Assembly (NCBI RefSeq): GCF_016801865.2
Contig: NC_068937.1
Span: forward strand, 28,049,241 to 28,113,240
Length of the DNA stretch: 64,000 nt
Reading direction: 5' to 3'
From: Culex pipiens pallens
Lineage: Eukaryota; Arthropoda; Insecta; Diptera; Culicidae
Shown: one piece after another, positions 1-13,088 of the stretch
Layout: each line of letters begins with the position of its first letter
Position numbering within the stretch: position 1 is the first letter of the stretch
Made by a program: the position numbers and the translations under genes
The notes under the pieces: generated by a model
What the model saw: the letters and a program-made list of their open reading frames with translations, nothing else
Databases searched by the model: none
What the model was told of the DNA's origin: nothing

Positions 1-797
1 AACCAAATTTTGATAAATTTTAAAACTTGCTTTTTTGATTGATTTCAAACTTAATAATGGTAAACGATCAATTTGTTAAATGAGAAAATTAACTGGAACA
101 CTTTTTGCCTCACAAAAAGTGGCGGATGTATAGACAAGAAACTTGGCCTAGTAAATATTCCTAGGCTAGAAAGATGAAATAAGTAGAGCATAATTCCAGG
201 AAAAATATCACAAAATACTTAAAAAAATTAAACACTTATGCAACTGCCCAAAATTTGGAAAAATTTCAAAGAATTGATGAAAAAATGTCTTCCAAAAGTT
301 TCGTGTCTTTTCTAATCTGCCGTTTCGAAATTTTAAACCTGTGAAAAAATCTATGCCCTCAAAAACGTAATTTAAAAACTTCATAATCCCGGTACGAGAA
401 TCAAACTACCGACATCTGGATTGGAAATTAATTACGCCGCTCGTCGAAACCGATCCTAAACCAGTCAGAATTTGCAGTGAGCAGATTTACTCACAACTAA
501 GTTTGGCCAAAGTTCAGCTTGTCAAGCTGCCAAATTTGAGTTCTTATTCGATATGTTATTGGATTTTTCAATTAATATTCATGCCTTTGAAAAAAATCAA
601 ATTGTCAATATAAAAAAAAATCATTTTTTTTTTTTGAAATCTTTGGGCTGACCTGGAAACTTCAATCTTCCATCAGAATAATAATAGATAATCGCAGAAT
701 TCGAATTTGATGTTAAAAGTAAGAAAATAAAAAAGCGATTTTTTTTTGTTCATGATTCCATTATCTGAAGTCCCATACAAACCTTCGATTAATCGAA
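1..797. other. A+T-rich intergenic DNA
   Basis: There is no credible coding region: frames are short and interrupted, and homopolymer runs are common. At about 389-465, minus strand, there is a weak tRNA-like stretch with a degenerate B box (TAGTTTGATTC). It may be an old SINE head, but it is too decayed to call. Confidence 0.5.
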
Positions 798-821
798 CTT
801 CGGATGATCGAGTCTGGACTG
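798..821. repeat. Solo end of a TA-flanked (Tc1-like) MITE family
   Basis: The sequence ends in GATCGAGTCTGGACTG. This is the same end as the complete MITE at 42981-43280, with one base changed. No partner end lies upstream in the window, so this is a truncated copy. A short self-complementary stretch, TCGATTAATCGA, lies just before it. Confidence 0.65.
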
Positions 822-3050
822 TCCTAATACTTTGAGATTTTTCTTTTTTTGGATTTGGTGTCGAAAGAAACGAAAATCTATTTGCGAATCATATTTCACG
901 TAAAATAATAAATATTTATCTTCAGTTTGCAACCAACGCAGTGTTTTATAATGATCGAGGACATCAACTTTTCTAATTACCATAATAGAACCATATTTAT
1001 CGAAGATTTTAAACAAAATACTTATTTAAAATGTTGCTGCAAATTATTAGAAACGATATAATTTTTGTCATGTATTAAAATTTCGAGGTTTTTAAAGGAC
1101 CTCTATTGTCTTTCATATGATTATAGGACCTATTCAAAAAAAAAAAAAAACTCTAGAAATGTTCATGAAACACATATTTAAAAACATTTTATTGAATTCA
1201 CGAAAATTGTAAGTTATTTCACGATTTGATGAAAAATGTTTTTTTATTTTGTCATTGATTAAAAATGGCATTTTTTAAATAAAATATGAAATATTGTATT
1301 TATCAAATATCTTGTTAATTTTTTAGAATAAGCCTATTTTTAATCCGAGCAGGCAGAAATAACTTGGGAATATCATGTTTGATATTGGCAGAAGAATAAA
1401 ATGTTTTATTGAGATGTTCGGATTAATTGTTGAAATACCAAAAATATTTTTTTTTATGTTTCCTAATCACTCAGTGTTACAATTTGTTTTTTTTTTGTTC
1501 CTTGTTCCAACCTTGTTCAGCTCATCCCGTCCACTTGATCCCGTCACTCACAAACTCAACAGGAAAAGCACTTTTCCTCCCTGCATTATGGCTAAGCCAC
1601 GCTTTCCTAGTCAAGCCCTAAAAAAGCAGGTCAAAAGTAAAGCTCAAAAAGCTTGACCCTTTCTACTTTTTTTCTGTTCTTCCTACAACCAAGATTGTTA
1701 TCCAACATGGTTTGTCTTTTTTTTTGTTGGTATCTCAACCCGAACAAAAGTATCCAATTTCCATCATGCTGATGGCGTATTTTTTTACCTCTCTGTTCTT
1801 TCTCGTTAAACTTGAGTTGTTCACATGCCTAGAAGAGTTCTTTAAGGAAGAAAAAAACTCGACAATGATGCTTAAGCAGAGCTAACCTTCTCTGAGCATC
1901 GATGGGCTAACGAGCTTGAAGGATATCAATTACCTTAAAGAGAGCGCGGGAAGCGCTTTTGACGACCTGTTGACAGTTTCGTTTGGGCGTAAAAAGATGA
2001 GTTTGGGCTGAAGAAGCCCTCCGGAGGTTAATCAATTATTAAACAACAGCCTAACCTAACCTCGAAACTCAGGTGGTGGGATTCAAATGATGCGGAGAAA
2101 TTTCCGTTTTTCCTTTCTCCTTTTTTCACTTCTCGGAACTGATCCTGCTGAGAGGGGGAAGGCAGCAAGGTGCAGGTGAAATCAATATTTTGACAAGGTG
2201 ATAACAGGACGGATTGATTGAAGGGTTTCCCAGGCTCTTCTCGAATGCCTGGATGGTTATCCGGACGATTCCCAGTTGATGGATGGATGGCCAAATGGTC
2301 GTTTCGATGTTCTTTCGACTGTTGGACATGGATCATTTCAGGTGAGCGAGTGTCCGAGCTCGGATATGGATGAGTTGTGACCAATTTGGCCTTACCCATG
2401 GCTTTTTGGCGATTTTTTGAAAATTCCACCTGTCAATGTGAGTCCTCGTTTTCTTTCGTTTAGCCTCAAATCACGTCAACCCAAAACCCATTCAAACTTT
2501 CACCCTATCGTCATCCGCTGGTGCAATTTCCATCTACGTATACCGTAACTAAATCAAGCGGCCACGAAAAGTGCCCTCTAACATTTCCGGCTTTCCTTCC
2601 CTGATTGTCCCCTTTGTACATCACATACACACACCAACCGGTCGAGCCTTTTCACTGTGCAGAAGAAGGGACGTAACGAAACTCCATTTCCAGGATAATG
2701 CGCATCCCTTGTTGTTTATTACATTTTATTGTAAATTTGTCCATAAATTATATTCCCAGGGGGCACTTTCCCCTCCCCGGGAGCGACGGAGTGAGTTTGA
2801 GGCAGGATAAAACGAGATAAAAGGTTGAAGGAAAAGAAACTATGCAGCAAAGCGCCGGCAGTTTAATCTTGAGACCTGGAGGCTTTTCTTCCGGAAGCGC
2901 AATTTTCCCGGCTGCTTCCTTGTGTCTCTTTTACGATGCAGTTTTCCACATAAAATCATCCCTCGTGGTAAGATGGCTAAATGGGCACTGTAAAAAAAAA
3001 AAGAACTGAATTTAATTGATTAGACTTTTTTTCTAAGTCGACTTTGACTT
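822..3050. other. Intergenic DNA without recognised genes
   Basis: Up to about 1680 this is A+T-rich with poly-T runs. From about 1900 to 2990 it is more balanced in composition and looks like single-copy host DNA. The frames here are under 135 codons, have no recognisable domains, and occur on both strands. No exon, tRNA or transposon end was recognised. Confidence 0.5.
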
Positions 3051-3054
3051 TGGA

Positions 3055-3167
3055 AGAGTATCTAACTTCTGACTACTGACTCCTGATTTCTGACACCTGT
3101 CTTTTGCTTACTGACTCCTGATTCCTGAATCATGAATTCTGACAACAGACTCCTGAATCTAGAATCT

Positions 3168-3235
<68 letters not shown>

Positions 3236-3287
3236 TCTGAATTCTGACTTCTGACTTCTGACTTCTGACTTCTGACTTCTGCCTTCC
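3055..3287. repeat. Heptamer array, unit TGACTCC/TGACTTC
   Basis: Seven-base units (CTCCTGA, then CTTCTGA) are repeated. They are nearly perfect from about 3171 to 3280 and degenerate before that. The array resumes after the inserted fragment at 3288-3426 and runs on to about 3545. The unit shares its TCTGACTCC core with the much larger satellite downstream, so the two probably have a common origin. Confidence 0.9.
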
Positions 3288-3426
3288 GTGAATACAAAGA
3301 GACGAGTTGTTCCTTTTAATTCCGCTATATATTTTTAATATCTTGACAGATACGTATTTCGTCTACTACTTGCAGACTTCATCAGTGTTCTGTTCTCGGT
3401 CGAACAACTCGTCTCTTTGTATTCAC
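3288..3426 (-). mobile_element. Penelope-like element fragment inside a perfect 25-bp inverted repeat
   Basis: The two ends, 3288-3312 and 3402-3426, are exact reverse complements over 25 bp (GTGAATACAAAGAGACGAGT at the outer edge). The 89-bp interior, read on the minus strand, contains a hammerhead-ribozyme core followed by the CGTATCTGTC block. Penelope-like retroelements are known to carry hammerhead motifs of this kind in their terminal repeats; that family assignment comes from general knowledge of the motif. The fragment sits in the middle of a heptamer array. No reverse-transcriptase or GIY-YIG coding region is present, so it is a terminal fragment or a non-autonomous derivative. Confidence 0.6.
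3345..3385 (-). ncRNA. Hammerhead-ribozyme-like motif
   Basis: On the minus strand the order is CUGAUGA (3385-3379), a stem-loop whose arms are GUCU and AGAC (stem II), GAAA (3360-3357), then a short potential stem III closing on GUC, with the predicted cut after position 3345. All conserved core nucleotides of a hammerhead are present and in order. Stem III is weak (three pairs). I could not find good stem I pairing between the flanks AGAACA and AAGAUAU, so this copy may be inactive or may work only as a dimer. Confidence 0.5.
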
Positions 3427-3464
3427 AGTAATGCATTCTGCTAAAACGCTCAACCAAACCACAA

Positions 3465-3545
3465 TTCTGCCTTCTGACTTATGACTTCTGACTTCTGACT
3501 CCTGACTCGTGACTCCTGAATTCTGATTTTGTACTACTGACTACT
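3465..3545. repeat. Continuation of the heptamer array
   Basis: Degenerate TGACTTC/TGACTCC units continue after the inverted-repeat insertion and run into the next array. Confidence 0.75.
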
Positions 3546-3548
3546 TAT

Positions 3549-3686
3549 CTTGAATCTTGAATCTTGAACCTTGAATCTTGAATCTTGAATCTTGAATCTT
3601 GAATCTTGAATCTTGAATCTTGAATCTTGAATCTTGAATCTTGAATCTTGAATCTTGAATCTTGAATCTTGAATCTTGAATCTTGA
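3549..3686. repeat. Tandem heptamer array (CTTGAAT)n
   Basis: About 20 head-to-tail copies of CTTGAAT, nearly perfect apart from one early variant (CTTGAAC). It adjoins the TGACTCC-type arrays on both sides. Confidence 0.95.
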
Positions 3687-3689
3687 CTA

Positions 3690-6600
3690 CTGACTCCTGT
3701 CTATTGACAACTGACTACTAATTATTGACTCCAACTCTGACTATGAGATTCTGCATTCGAGACTCTGACTCTGAAACTTTGATTCCAAATCTGACTCAAA
3801 GATTTTGGCTTTAAGAATCTAAATCTGAAACTCTTTATGACTGTGACTTTAATTTTAAGAATCTGAGTCGGATACTTTACTTAAAGACTGACTCCAAGAC
3901 TTTAAATTTGAGAATCTGATTCTGACTTCAAAACTCTGACTCTGAGACTCTGTCTCTGAAAATCTGGTTCTGACTCTGAGAAACTGGTTCTGACTCCGAC
4001 TCTGATTTTGACTCCGATTCTGATTCTGACTCCGATTCTGATTCTGACTCCGATTTTGATTCTGACTCCAAGATTTGATTCTGACTCCAATTCTGATTCA
4101 GACTCTGATTTTGATTCTGACTCCATGACTCTGATTCTGACTCCAATTCTGATACTGACTCCAAGATTCTGATTCTCACTCCAAGATTCTGATTCTGACT
4201 CCAATTCTGATTCTGACCCCAAGATCCTTATTCTGACTCCAAGATTCTGATTCTGACTCCGATTCTGATTCTGACTCCGATTTTGATTCTAACTCCAAGA
4301 TTCTGATTCTGACTCCAAGATTCTGATTCTGACTGCAGGATTCTGATTCTGACTCCAAGATTCTGATTCTGACTCTGAGAATCTGGTTCTGACTTCAAGA
4401 TTCTGATTCAGACTCCGAGATTTTAATTTTGACTCATAGATTTTAATTTTGACTCAAAGATTCTGATTCTGATTCCGATTTTGATTCTGACTCTGATTCT
4501 AATTCTGACTCCAAGACTCTGATTCTGACTTTGAGAATCTGGTTCTGACTCCAAGATTCTTATTCTGACTCCGATTCTGATTCTGACTCCGATTCTGATT
4601 CTGACTCCGATTCTGATTCTGACTCCGATTCTGATTCTGACTCCGATTCTGATTCTGACTCCGATTTTGATTCTGACTCCAAGAATCTGATTCTGACTCC
4701 AATTCTGATTCTGACTGCAAGATTTGATTCTGATTCCAAGATTCTGATTCTGACTCCAGGATTCTGATTTTGACTCCCAGATTCTGATTCTGACTCCAAG
4801 ATTCTGATTCTGACTCCAAGATTCTGATTCTGACTCCAAGATTTGATTCTGACTCCAAGATTTTGATTCTGACTCCAAGATTTTGATTCTGACTTCAAGA
4901 TTCTGACCTCTGATTTTGTTTCTGACTCCAAGATTTGATTCTGGCTCCAAGATTTTGATTCTGACTCCGATTCTGATTCTGACTCCAAGATTCTGATTCT
5001 GACTTGGATTCTGATTCTGACTCCAAGTTTCTAATTCTGACTCCAAGATTCTGATTCTGACTCCAAGATTTGATTCTGACTCCAAGATTCTGATTCTGAC
5101 TCGAATCTGACAAGAGTCTGGTTCTGGTTCTGACTCCGATTTTGATTCTGTCTCTGAGATTTGATTCTAACTCCAAGATTCTAATACTGACTCCAAAATT
5201 CTGATTCTGACTCCAAGATTCTGATTCTGACTCCGATTCTGATTTGACTTCAATAGTCTGATTCTAGTTCTGATTTCGATCCTGATTCTGACTCCAAGAT
5301 TCTGATTCTGATTCTGACTCCAAGAGTCTGGTTCTGGTTCTGATTCTGACTCCAAGATTCTGATTCTGACTCCAAGATTCAGATTCTTATTCCGATTTTG
5401 ATTCTGACTCCAAGATTCTGATTTTGACTCCAAGATTCTGATTCTGACTCCGATTCTGATTCTGACTCCAAGATTTGATTCTGATTCCAAGATTCTGATA
5501 CTGACTCCAAGATTCTGATTCTGACTCCAAGATTCTGATTCTGACTTCAAGATACTGATTCTGATTCCAAGATTCTGATGCTGATTCCAAGATTTGATTC
5601 TGACTCCAAGATTCTGATTCTGACTCCGATTCTGCTTTGACTCCAAGATTCTGATTTTAGTTCTGATTCCGATTCTGATTCTGACTCCAAGATTCTGATT
5701 CTGACTCCAAGATTCTGATTCTGATTCCAAGATTCTGATGCTGATTCCATGATTTGATTCTGACTCCAAAATTCTGATTCTGACTCCGATTCTGATTTTG
5801 ACTCCAAGATTCTGATTCTGATTCTGACTCCAAGAGTCTGGTTCTGGTTCTGATTCTGACTCCAAGATTCTGATTCTGACTCCAAGATTCAGATTCTTAT
5901 TCCGATTTTGATTCTGACTCCAAGATTCTGATTTTGACTCCAAGATTCTGATTCTGACTCCGATTCTGATTCTGACTCCAAGATTTGATTCTGATTCCAA
6001 GATTCTGATACTGACTCCAAGATTCTGATTCTGACTCCAAGATTCTGATTCTGACTTCAAGATACTGATTCTGATTCCAAGATTCTGATGCTGATTCCAA
6101 GATTTGATTCTGACTCCAAGATTCTGATTCTGACTTCAAGATTCTTCTCTGATTCCAAGATTCTGATTCTGACTCCAAGATTCTGATTCTGACTCCAAGA
6201 TTCTGATTCTGACTCCAAGATTCAGATTCTTATTCCGATTTTGATTCTGACTCCATGATTCTGATTTTGACTCCAAGATTCTGATTCTGACTCCGATTCT
6301 GATTCTGACTCCAAGATTTGATTCTGATTCCAAGATTCTGATTCTGACTTCAAGATTCTTCTCTGATTCCAAGATTCTGATTCTGACTCCAAGATTCTGA
6401 TTTTGACTCCAAGATTTTGATTCTGACTCCGATTTGGATTCTGACTCCAAAATCCTGATTCTTACTCCAAGATTCTGATTCTGACTCCAAGATTCTGATT
6501 CTGACTCCAAGATTCTGATTCTGATTCCAAGATTCTGATGCTGATTCCAAGATTTGATTCTGATTCCAAAATTCTGATTCTGACTCCGATTCTGATTTTG

Positions 6601-9520
6601 ACTCCAAGATTCTGATTCTGACTCCGATTCTGATTCTGACTCCAAGATTTGATTCTGATTCCAAGATTCTGATTCTGACTTCAAGATTCTTCTCTGATTC
6701 CAAGATTCTGATACTGACTCCAAGATTCTGATTCTGACTCCAAGATTCTGATTCTGACTTCAAGATACTGATTCTGATTCCAAGATTCTGATGCTGATTC
6801 CAAGATTTGATTCTTACTCCAAGATTCTGATTCTGACTCCGATTCTGCTTTGACTCCAAGATTCTGATTTTAGTTCTGATTCCGATTCTGATTCTGACTC
6901 CAAGATTCTGATTCTGACTCCAAGATTCAGATTCTTATTCCGATTTTGATTCTGACTCCATGATTCTGATTTTGACTCCAAGATTCTGATTCTGACTCCG
7001 ATTCTGATTCTGACTCCAAGATTTGATTCTGATTCCAAGATTCTGATTCTGACTTCAAGATTCTTCTCTGATTCCAAGATTCTGATTCTGACTCCAAGAT
7101 TCTGATTCTGACTCCAAGATTCTGATTCTGACTCCGATTTGGATTCTGACTCCAAAATCCTGATTCTTACTCCAAGATTTTGATTCTGACTTCAAGATTC
7201 TGACCTCTGATTTTGTTTCTGACTCCAAGATTTGATTCTGGCTCCAAGATTTTGATTCTGACTCCGATTCTGATTCTGACTCCAAGATTCTGATTCTGAC
7301 TTGGATTCTGATTCTGACTCCAAGTTTCTAATTCTGACTCCAAGATTCTGATTCTGACTCCAAGATTTGATTCTGACTCCAAGATTCTGATTCTGACTCG
7401 AATCTGACAAGAGTCTGGTTCTGGTTCTGACTCCGATTTTGATTCTGTCTCTGAGATTTGATTCTAACTCCAAGATTCTAATACTGACTCCAAAATTCTG
7501 ATTCTGACTCCAAGATTCTGATTCTGACTCCGATTCTGATTTGACTTCAATAGTCTGATTCTAGTTCTGATTTCGATCCTGATTCTGACTCCAAGATTCT
7601 GATTCTGATTCTGACTCCAAGAGTCTGGTTCTGGTTCTGATTCTGACTCCAAGATTCTGATTCTGACTCCAAGATTCAGATTCTTATTCCGATTTTGATT
7701 CTGACTCCAAGATTCTGATTTTGACTCCAAGATTCTGATTCTGACTCCGATTCTGATTCTGACTCCAAGATTTGATTCTGATTCCAAGATTCTGATACTG
7801 ACTCCAAGATTCTGATTCTGACTCCAAGATTCTGATTCTGACTTCAAGATACTGATTCTGATTCCAAGATTCTGATGCTGATTCCAAGATTTGATTCTGA
7901 CTCCAAGATTCTGATTCTGACTCCGATTCTGCTTTGACTCCAAGATTCTGATTTTAGTTCTGATTCCGATTCTGATTCTGACTCCAAGATTCTGATTCTG
8001 ACTCCAAGATTCTGATTCTGATTCCAAGATTCTGATGCTGATTCCATGATTTGATTCTGACTCCAAAATTCTGATTCTGACTCCGATTCTGATTTTGACT
8101 CCAAGATTCTGATTCTGATTCTGACTCCAAGAGTCTGGTTCTGGTTCTGATTCTGACTCCAAGATTCTGATTCTGACTCCAAGATTCAGATTCTTATTCC
8201 GATTTTGATTCTGACTCCAAGATTCTGATTTTGACTCCAAGATTCTGATTCTGACTCCGATTCTGATTCTGACTCCAAGATTTGATTCTGATTCCAAGAT
8301 TCTGATACTGACTCCAAGATTCTGATTCTGACTCCAAGATTCTGATTCTGACTTCAAGATACTGATTCTGATTCCAAGATTCTGATGCTGATTCCAAGAT
8401 TTGATTCTGACTCCAAGATTCTGATTCTGACTCCGATTCTGCTTTGACTCCAAGATTCTGATTTTAGTTCTGATTCCGATTCTGATTCTGACTCCAAGAT
8501 TCTGATTCTGACTCCAAGATTCAGATTCTTATTCCGATTTTGATTCTGACTCCATGATTCTGATTTTGACTCCAAGATTCTGATTCTGACTCCGATTCTG
8601 ATTCTGACTCCAAGATTTGATTCTGATTCCAAGATTCTGATTCTGACTTCAAGATTCTTCTCTGATTCCAAGATTCTGATTCTGACTCCAAGATTCTGAT
8701 TTTGACTCCAAGATTTTGATTCTGACTCCGATTTGGATTCTGACTCCAAAATCCTGATTCTTACTCCAAGATTCTGATTCTGACTCCAAGATTCTGATTC
8801 TGACTCCAAGATTCTGATTCTGATTCCAAGATTCTGATGCTGATTCCAAGATTTGATTCTGATTCCAAAATTCTGATTCTGACTCCGATTCTGATTTTGA
8901 CTCCAAGATTCTGATTCTGACTCCGATTCTGATTCTGACTCCAAGATTTGATTCTGATTCCAAGATTCTGATTCTGACTTCAAGATTCTTCTCTGATTCC
9001 AAGATTCTGATTCTGACTCCAAGATTCTGATTCTGACTCCAAGATTTTGATTCTGACTCCGATTTGGATTCTGACTCCAAAATCCTGATTCTTACTCCAA
9101 GATTCTGATTCTGACTCCAAGATTCTGATTCTGACTCCAAGATTCTGATTCTGATTCCAAGATTCTGATGCTGATTCCAAGATTCTGATTCTGACTCCGA
9201 TTCTGATTCTGACTCCGATTTTGATTCTAACTCCAAGATTTGATTCTGAATCCTAGATTCTGATTCTGACTCCGATTGTGATTCTGACTCCAAGATTTGA
9301 TTCTGGCTGCAAGATTCTGATACTGACTCCAATATTCTGATTCTGACTCCAAGATTCTGATTCTGACTCCATGATTTTGATTCTGACTCTAAGATTCTGA
9401 TTCTGACTCCAAGATTTGGATTCTGACTCCCAGATTCTGATTCTGACCCCAAGATTCTGATTCTGACTCCGATTCTGTTTTTGACTCCAAAAGTTTGGTT
9501 CTGGTTCTGGTTCTGGTTCT
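3690..9520. repeat. 5.8-kb satellite of 12-bp and 20-bp units with higher-order repeats
   Basis: The array is built from GATTCTGACTCC (12 bp) and the same unit extended by AAGATTCT (20 bp). From about 3690 to 3895 it is degenerate. A block from about 4875 to 6135 recurs 2297 bp downstream at about 7172-8432: frames within it, such as 4895-5176 and 7192-7473, translate identically. A 510-bp shift links 5387-5590 with 5897-6100, and again 7684-7887 with 8194-8397. Long minus-strand frames (up to 329 codons, rich in Ser, Glu, Gln and Asn) arise only because the unit lacks stops in those frames. Three 20-bp units give a 20-residue peptide period. I see no evidence that it is a gene. Confidence 0.95.
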
Positions 9521-11480
9521 GCTTCTTTTTCGCCCAAACTTTTTCACTGTCACACCGGAATCTTGCCGTAAATGCTATCTCAAGCCTGGAAGTACCCCGA
9601 CAGACACAAAAAAGGGGAAACAAAAGGCAAAAATTAATGACACCACCATGGCTCAGCAGAATCGGTCAGCCCCTCGTCTTTTTGAGAGGGAAAATTTCCA
9701 AGGATGTGGGAGGAAGCAGCAAACACGAGTAGTGGTGTTATTTCCCAACCTAACCTTCCATTTTACCCCCTCCAATGTTTCAGCACACTTCATCACAGCG
9801 CACAATGGTGCGGCAATTATCGGTAACATCGGTACAACAACACGGTGAAGAAAAGAAGGAGACTTCTGGTTCGCTTTATATTGTGTGTAAGAGGGGGATG
9901 ACGACAGGTCCCGAGGGGTCCATCAAAGATGATGAATAGTGGTGCTGCAATTTGGCATGTTTTTTTTGCTTCCCTGACTTGGCCAGGACTCTCCCGGGGA
10001 TTAGCTGTTATCGCATTAGAGAGAACTACGGTGGTGAACGTTTGCAACATTTCATTAGAGAGGGGATTGTCGGTGGAAAGTGTCTACGGGGTTTGTGAAT
10101 GACCCCCTTGAAACAAAACACTAAATTTGTAAAGCGTATTTTGATGTATTTTTTTGCATAAAAACTATCAATCCTAGCAAAAGAGTTTATCTTTTTTATC
10201 TGCTTCGATTTCAACTAAATCAATTTCGCTTCCAGTTGGATCAATCCCGAGACAGCTCGATTGATTTCCTTTCAACTCCCGTGAAGAGAGCTGCTTGTAA
10301 CGACTTCCCGTAGTGGATTCCCACACAGAGAAACGAAAGCAGAACTGCGGTGATAAGGTCGGATACTTTGACAGAGACCATGGCGTGTATCCATTCCAAC
10401 TGTTGAAGAACTCACTTCAAAGTCCGGCTTATCATTTATTTTTCTCTCGGTTTTTTGCTCAGCTGATCCATCGAATCGATGCTGATGCCGTAGCTTGAAA
10501 CAGATGAGTTTATTAGTTGCTAACTGTTAAAATCTTGCTTGGTTTATGTCTCCGCAATGTTAAATGAACCTGTTGGTTGGTGTCTTTGCTAAAAACAAAT
10601 TTCCACGGCTAAAAGACTCATCTATTTCCACTTTGCAAACTGATCGAACTCGCGGACTCGTTCGACATGCTATCTACTCGTTTTTTTTTTTGCCTTTTTC
10701 CCCCAAGTCAGTCACTGTCTTTGGAGCTGAAAAAGACGAACGGCTGACGTCAACGTCTTCGTCCGTGTGGGAGCAAATCCGACTGCTGCGATATCAAAAG
10801 AAACGACCAAATTGATAAGGATCTGGATCCGCTGGAGGATTCCTTCCTTCCTACCTTCCCCTCTACTCTGCCGGTGGATTTAATTTGATAAACGACAGCA
10901 CACAGAAGCTCAGACTGACTTTGGGTTGATGTGCGCCTTCCTGGACAAGTAACGAAAGACTTCTTTGCAGCAGGAGCTTTTTTTCGGAATTTAATTTTGT
11001 GGAAAATAATCAAGCTTGCTTGCCATCTTTCTATTTCTCTCTGATAGATTTTCCTTACTTTCGTCCAGAATAACCTGCTCATAAAACCAAACGATCCATC
11101 GGGTCGACCCCGGAATGCAACTGCGGCAAACAGGGAAGTTACTAGGGAAAAATTATTGATCAAAAGGGCTAGTGATACTTCACGGCAAAAAAAATCAGTT
11201 CAACTTCACGGTACTTTAAAAACTGCCTACAGTTAAAAGAACAAAAATATGTTATTTAAGAAAAATTGTGTACAGGAATGTTACTGAAATAGTTAGCAGT
11301 TATTCAAGAAACGAAATTATACCCTTACACAAAATATTCATGACGATTAAATTTTGAGCTCAATTTTGTGATTTTTGCCGAATTTTCATTACAAAATTTA
11401 CGATTCGGCTATCCTATTTTCCTGCGCTATTAGAAATTTGATTTGCTAAAATAACTTTAAAACAAAAAAAGTAACTTAAT
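9521..11480. other. Mixed unique-looking DNA
   Basis: This stretch has a more balanced composition than the flanks and no satellite units. Frames of 60-137 codons occur on both strands without domains, plausible splice structure or consistent coding character. It could be conserved host intergenic or intronic DNA. No gene can be supported. Confidence 0.45.
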
Positions 11481-12338
11481 CCAACTTTAGGTGGTTGGTG
11501 CCTTCCTCTCATTTAAAGAGTGATTACAATCCCCTAAAGTGTCCACATGGTTTATGGATCTCCTCTATCGTGATCGCAGCACCTAAGAGGTCCTAATGAA
11601 AATAAGTGATGAGTAAAAAAGAAACAGACTTCCTACAGACTTTTTGTCAAGATTATACAGACACCGCCTTTCATGAAAATGGCATCCCTCTACAAGGCTT
11701 TTTTCGTTGCGACCAGACGGGACCATTTGAGTTTATGTAAATTCAGACCGTTTTTAAAACTGCTTGTAATTTTGAATAGGTAAGTCAGATCTTGAAAATT
11801 CTTAATCCACAAGAAAGGTCTTCTCATATGCTTTCTAAAAATATATAACATGTGAGGGTTCTATGAAAAAACCACCCTTTTTGCCATAATTTTAATTTAA
11901 TATGAAACAGTTTTTTTTTAACATAACTTTTTAAATACATGAGAAAACTGCATGAATTTAAATAGCAACTTAGGGGAAGTTAAGACGGATCGATTAAAAC
12001 CATTCCGGCCAACATCGGTTGAGCCTATGACAAGATATTCCAGTGACATTGATTTGGTACACATTAGGGTGGGTCATTTTTTTCGAAAGTGCTTGGATCC
12101 GGCTGAAATAAGGGCCATCTTGTAGGGGGTACCCATAGGGACTCTCATACCAAGTTTGAGCGCATTTGGTTGAAAACTGGCTTGTCGCTCGGGGGTTAAA
12201 GTTTACATGGAAATTACTATGGGAAATGCGCGATTTTACTTCAAACGCTTCTACAAGCTAAGCGACAAACTTTAGTCCACACTTACACTAGGTAGCCGTG
12301 TCGGGGGTGGTCCAAGGAACATTTTTCTCTAAGGGTTC

Positions 12339-12840
12339 ATGGTTATACGTTCAACCCTGAGCTTGCGCAACGCAGATTTATCCGGCGGCGCCGGATTCCT
12401 TCAAAATCTTCGTTTTATGGTCAACGCATGCTACGAAACTATGAAGCATTGTGTAAATAAATGGCAAACACGACGCCAAACGTCAACCCAATGGAAGCAG
12501 AAAACAACAGGCAAATATTCGTCATACAGTTTCCTGTTGAATGGGATGGAGCTCATGTCCACATTTACGCTCAAAGGTATGAAAAATAAAACCTACAGCT
12601 AAACCGGAACCCAAAATTTTCTTGATTTCAGGACATGGTGCGGAAAAAGTTAGTCGGGTGGTGGTGTTCTTGTACGGGAAACCCCGATCACTTCGGCGTC
12701 CGGTGGCAGGCTGGGCAAAAAGTCCTGTACGAGACACGGGAATGATTCCGACGCCCTTGATGACGGTGACCACGGCCGAATACAAGGAACGTGGACGACG
12801 AAGATTTACTCAGTTCGACCGGTACACGAAGGTCGAGTAA
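12339..12840 (+). CDS. Putative two-exon gene inside the hAT-like element
   Basis: An ATG frame starts in the left inverted repeat at 12339 and runs to a donor AAAG/GTATGA. The 55-bp intron (12577-12631) ends in TTGATTTCAG, and exon 2 stays open to a stop at 12838-12840. The exon 1 phase (79 codons plus one base) matches exon 2 exactly, giving 148 residues. The C-terminal half is basic and contains KERGRRRFTQFDRY. AATAAA follows at about 12922. I do not recognise the product. A second frame across exon 1 (ATG in the 12484-12496 region) also looks protein-like but stops seven codons after the splice, so the reading frame is uncertain. It may be a captured host fragment, or chance. Confidence 0.3.
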
Positions 12841-13088
12841 AGTTGATAGCTGTTCCAACGCGATTCGTGTGGCAAACGAACAACGTATTTCTAGAGCGTA
12901 TATAGAGTTAGTGTTAGCTTAAATAAAAGTGATTCCATGTTATGTTTTATGTTTTAGATTGAATAAAATCCATTGTTAGAGAATTATTTGTATATTTTCT
13001 TTTTACATTTCATTCCAATTTGCTCCAAACTTCGAAGCGTTACCTCCAAAATAACGCTCATTTAGGGAAATGTGGGCAGCAAAGCAGT

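Noticed and set aside
2041..2060. CCTAACCTAACC, like the insect telomere unit
   Set aside because: Only two units, too short to be meaningful.
3902..9623. Many long minus-strand frames (up to 329 codons) rich in Ser, Glu, Gln and Asn
   Set aside because: They are readings of a satellite whose 12- and 20-bp units lack stops; all frames show the same periodic peptides and no start or domain is special.
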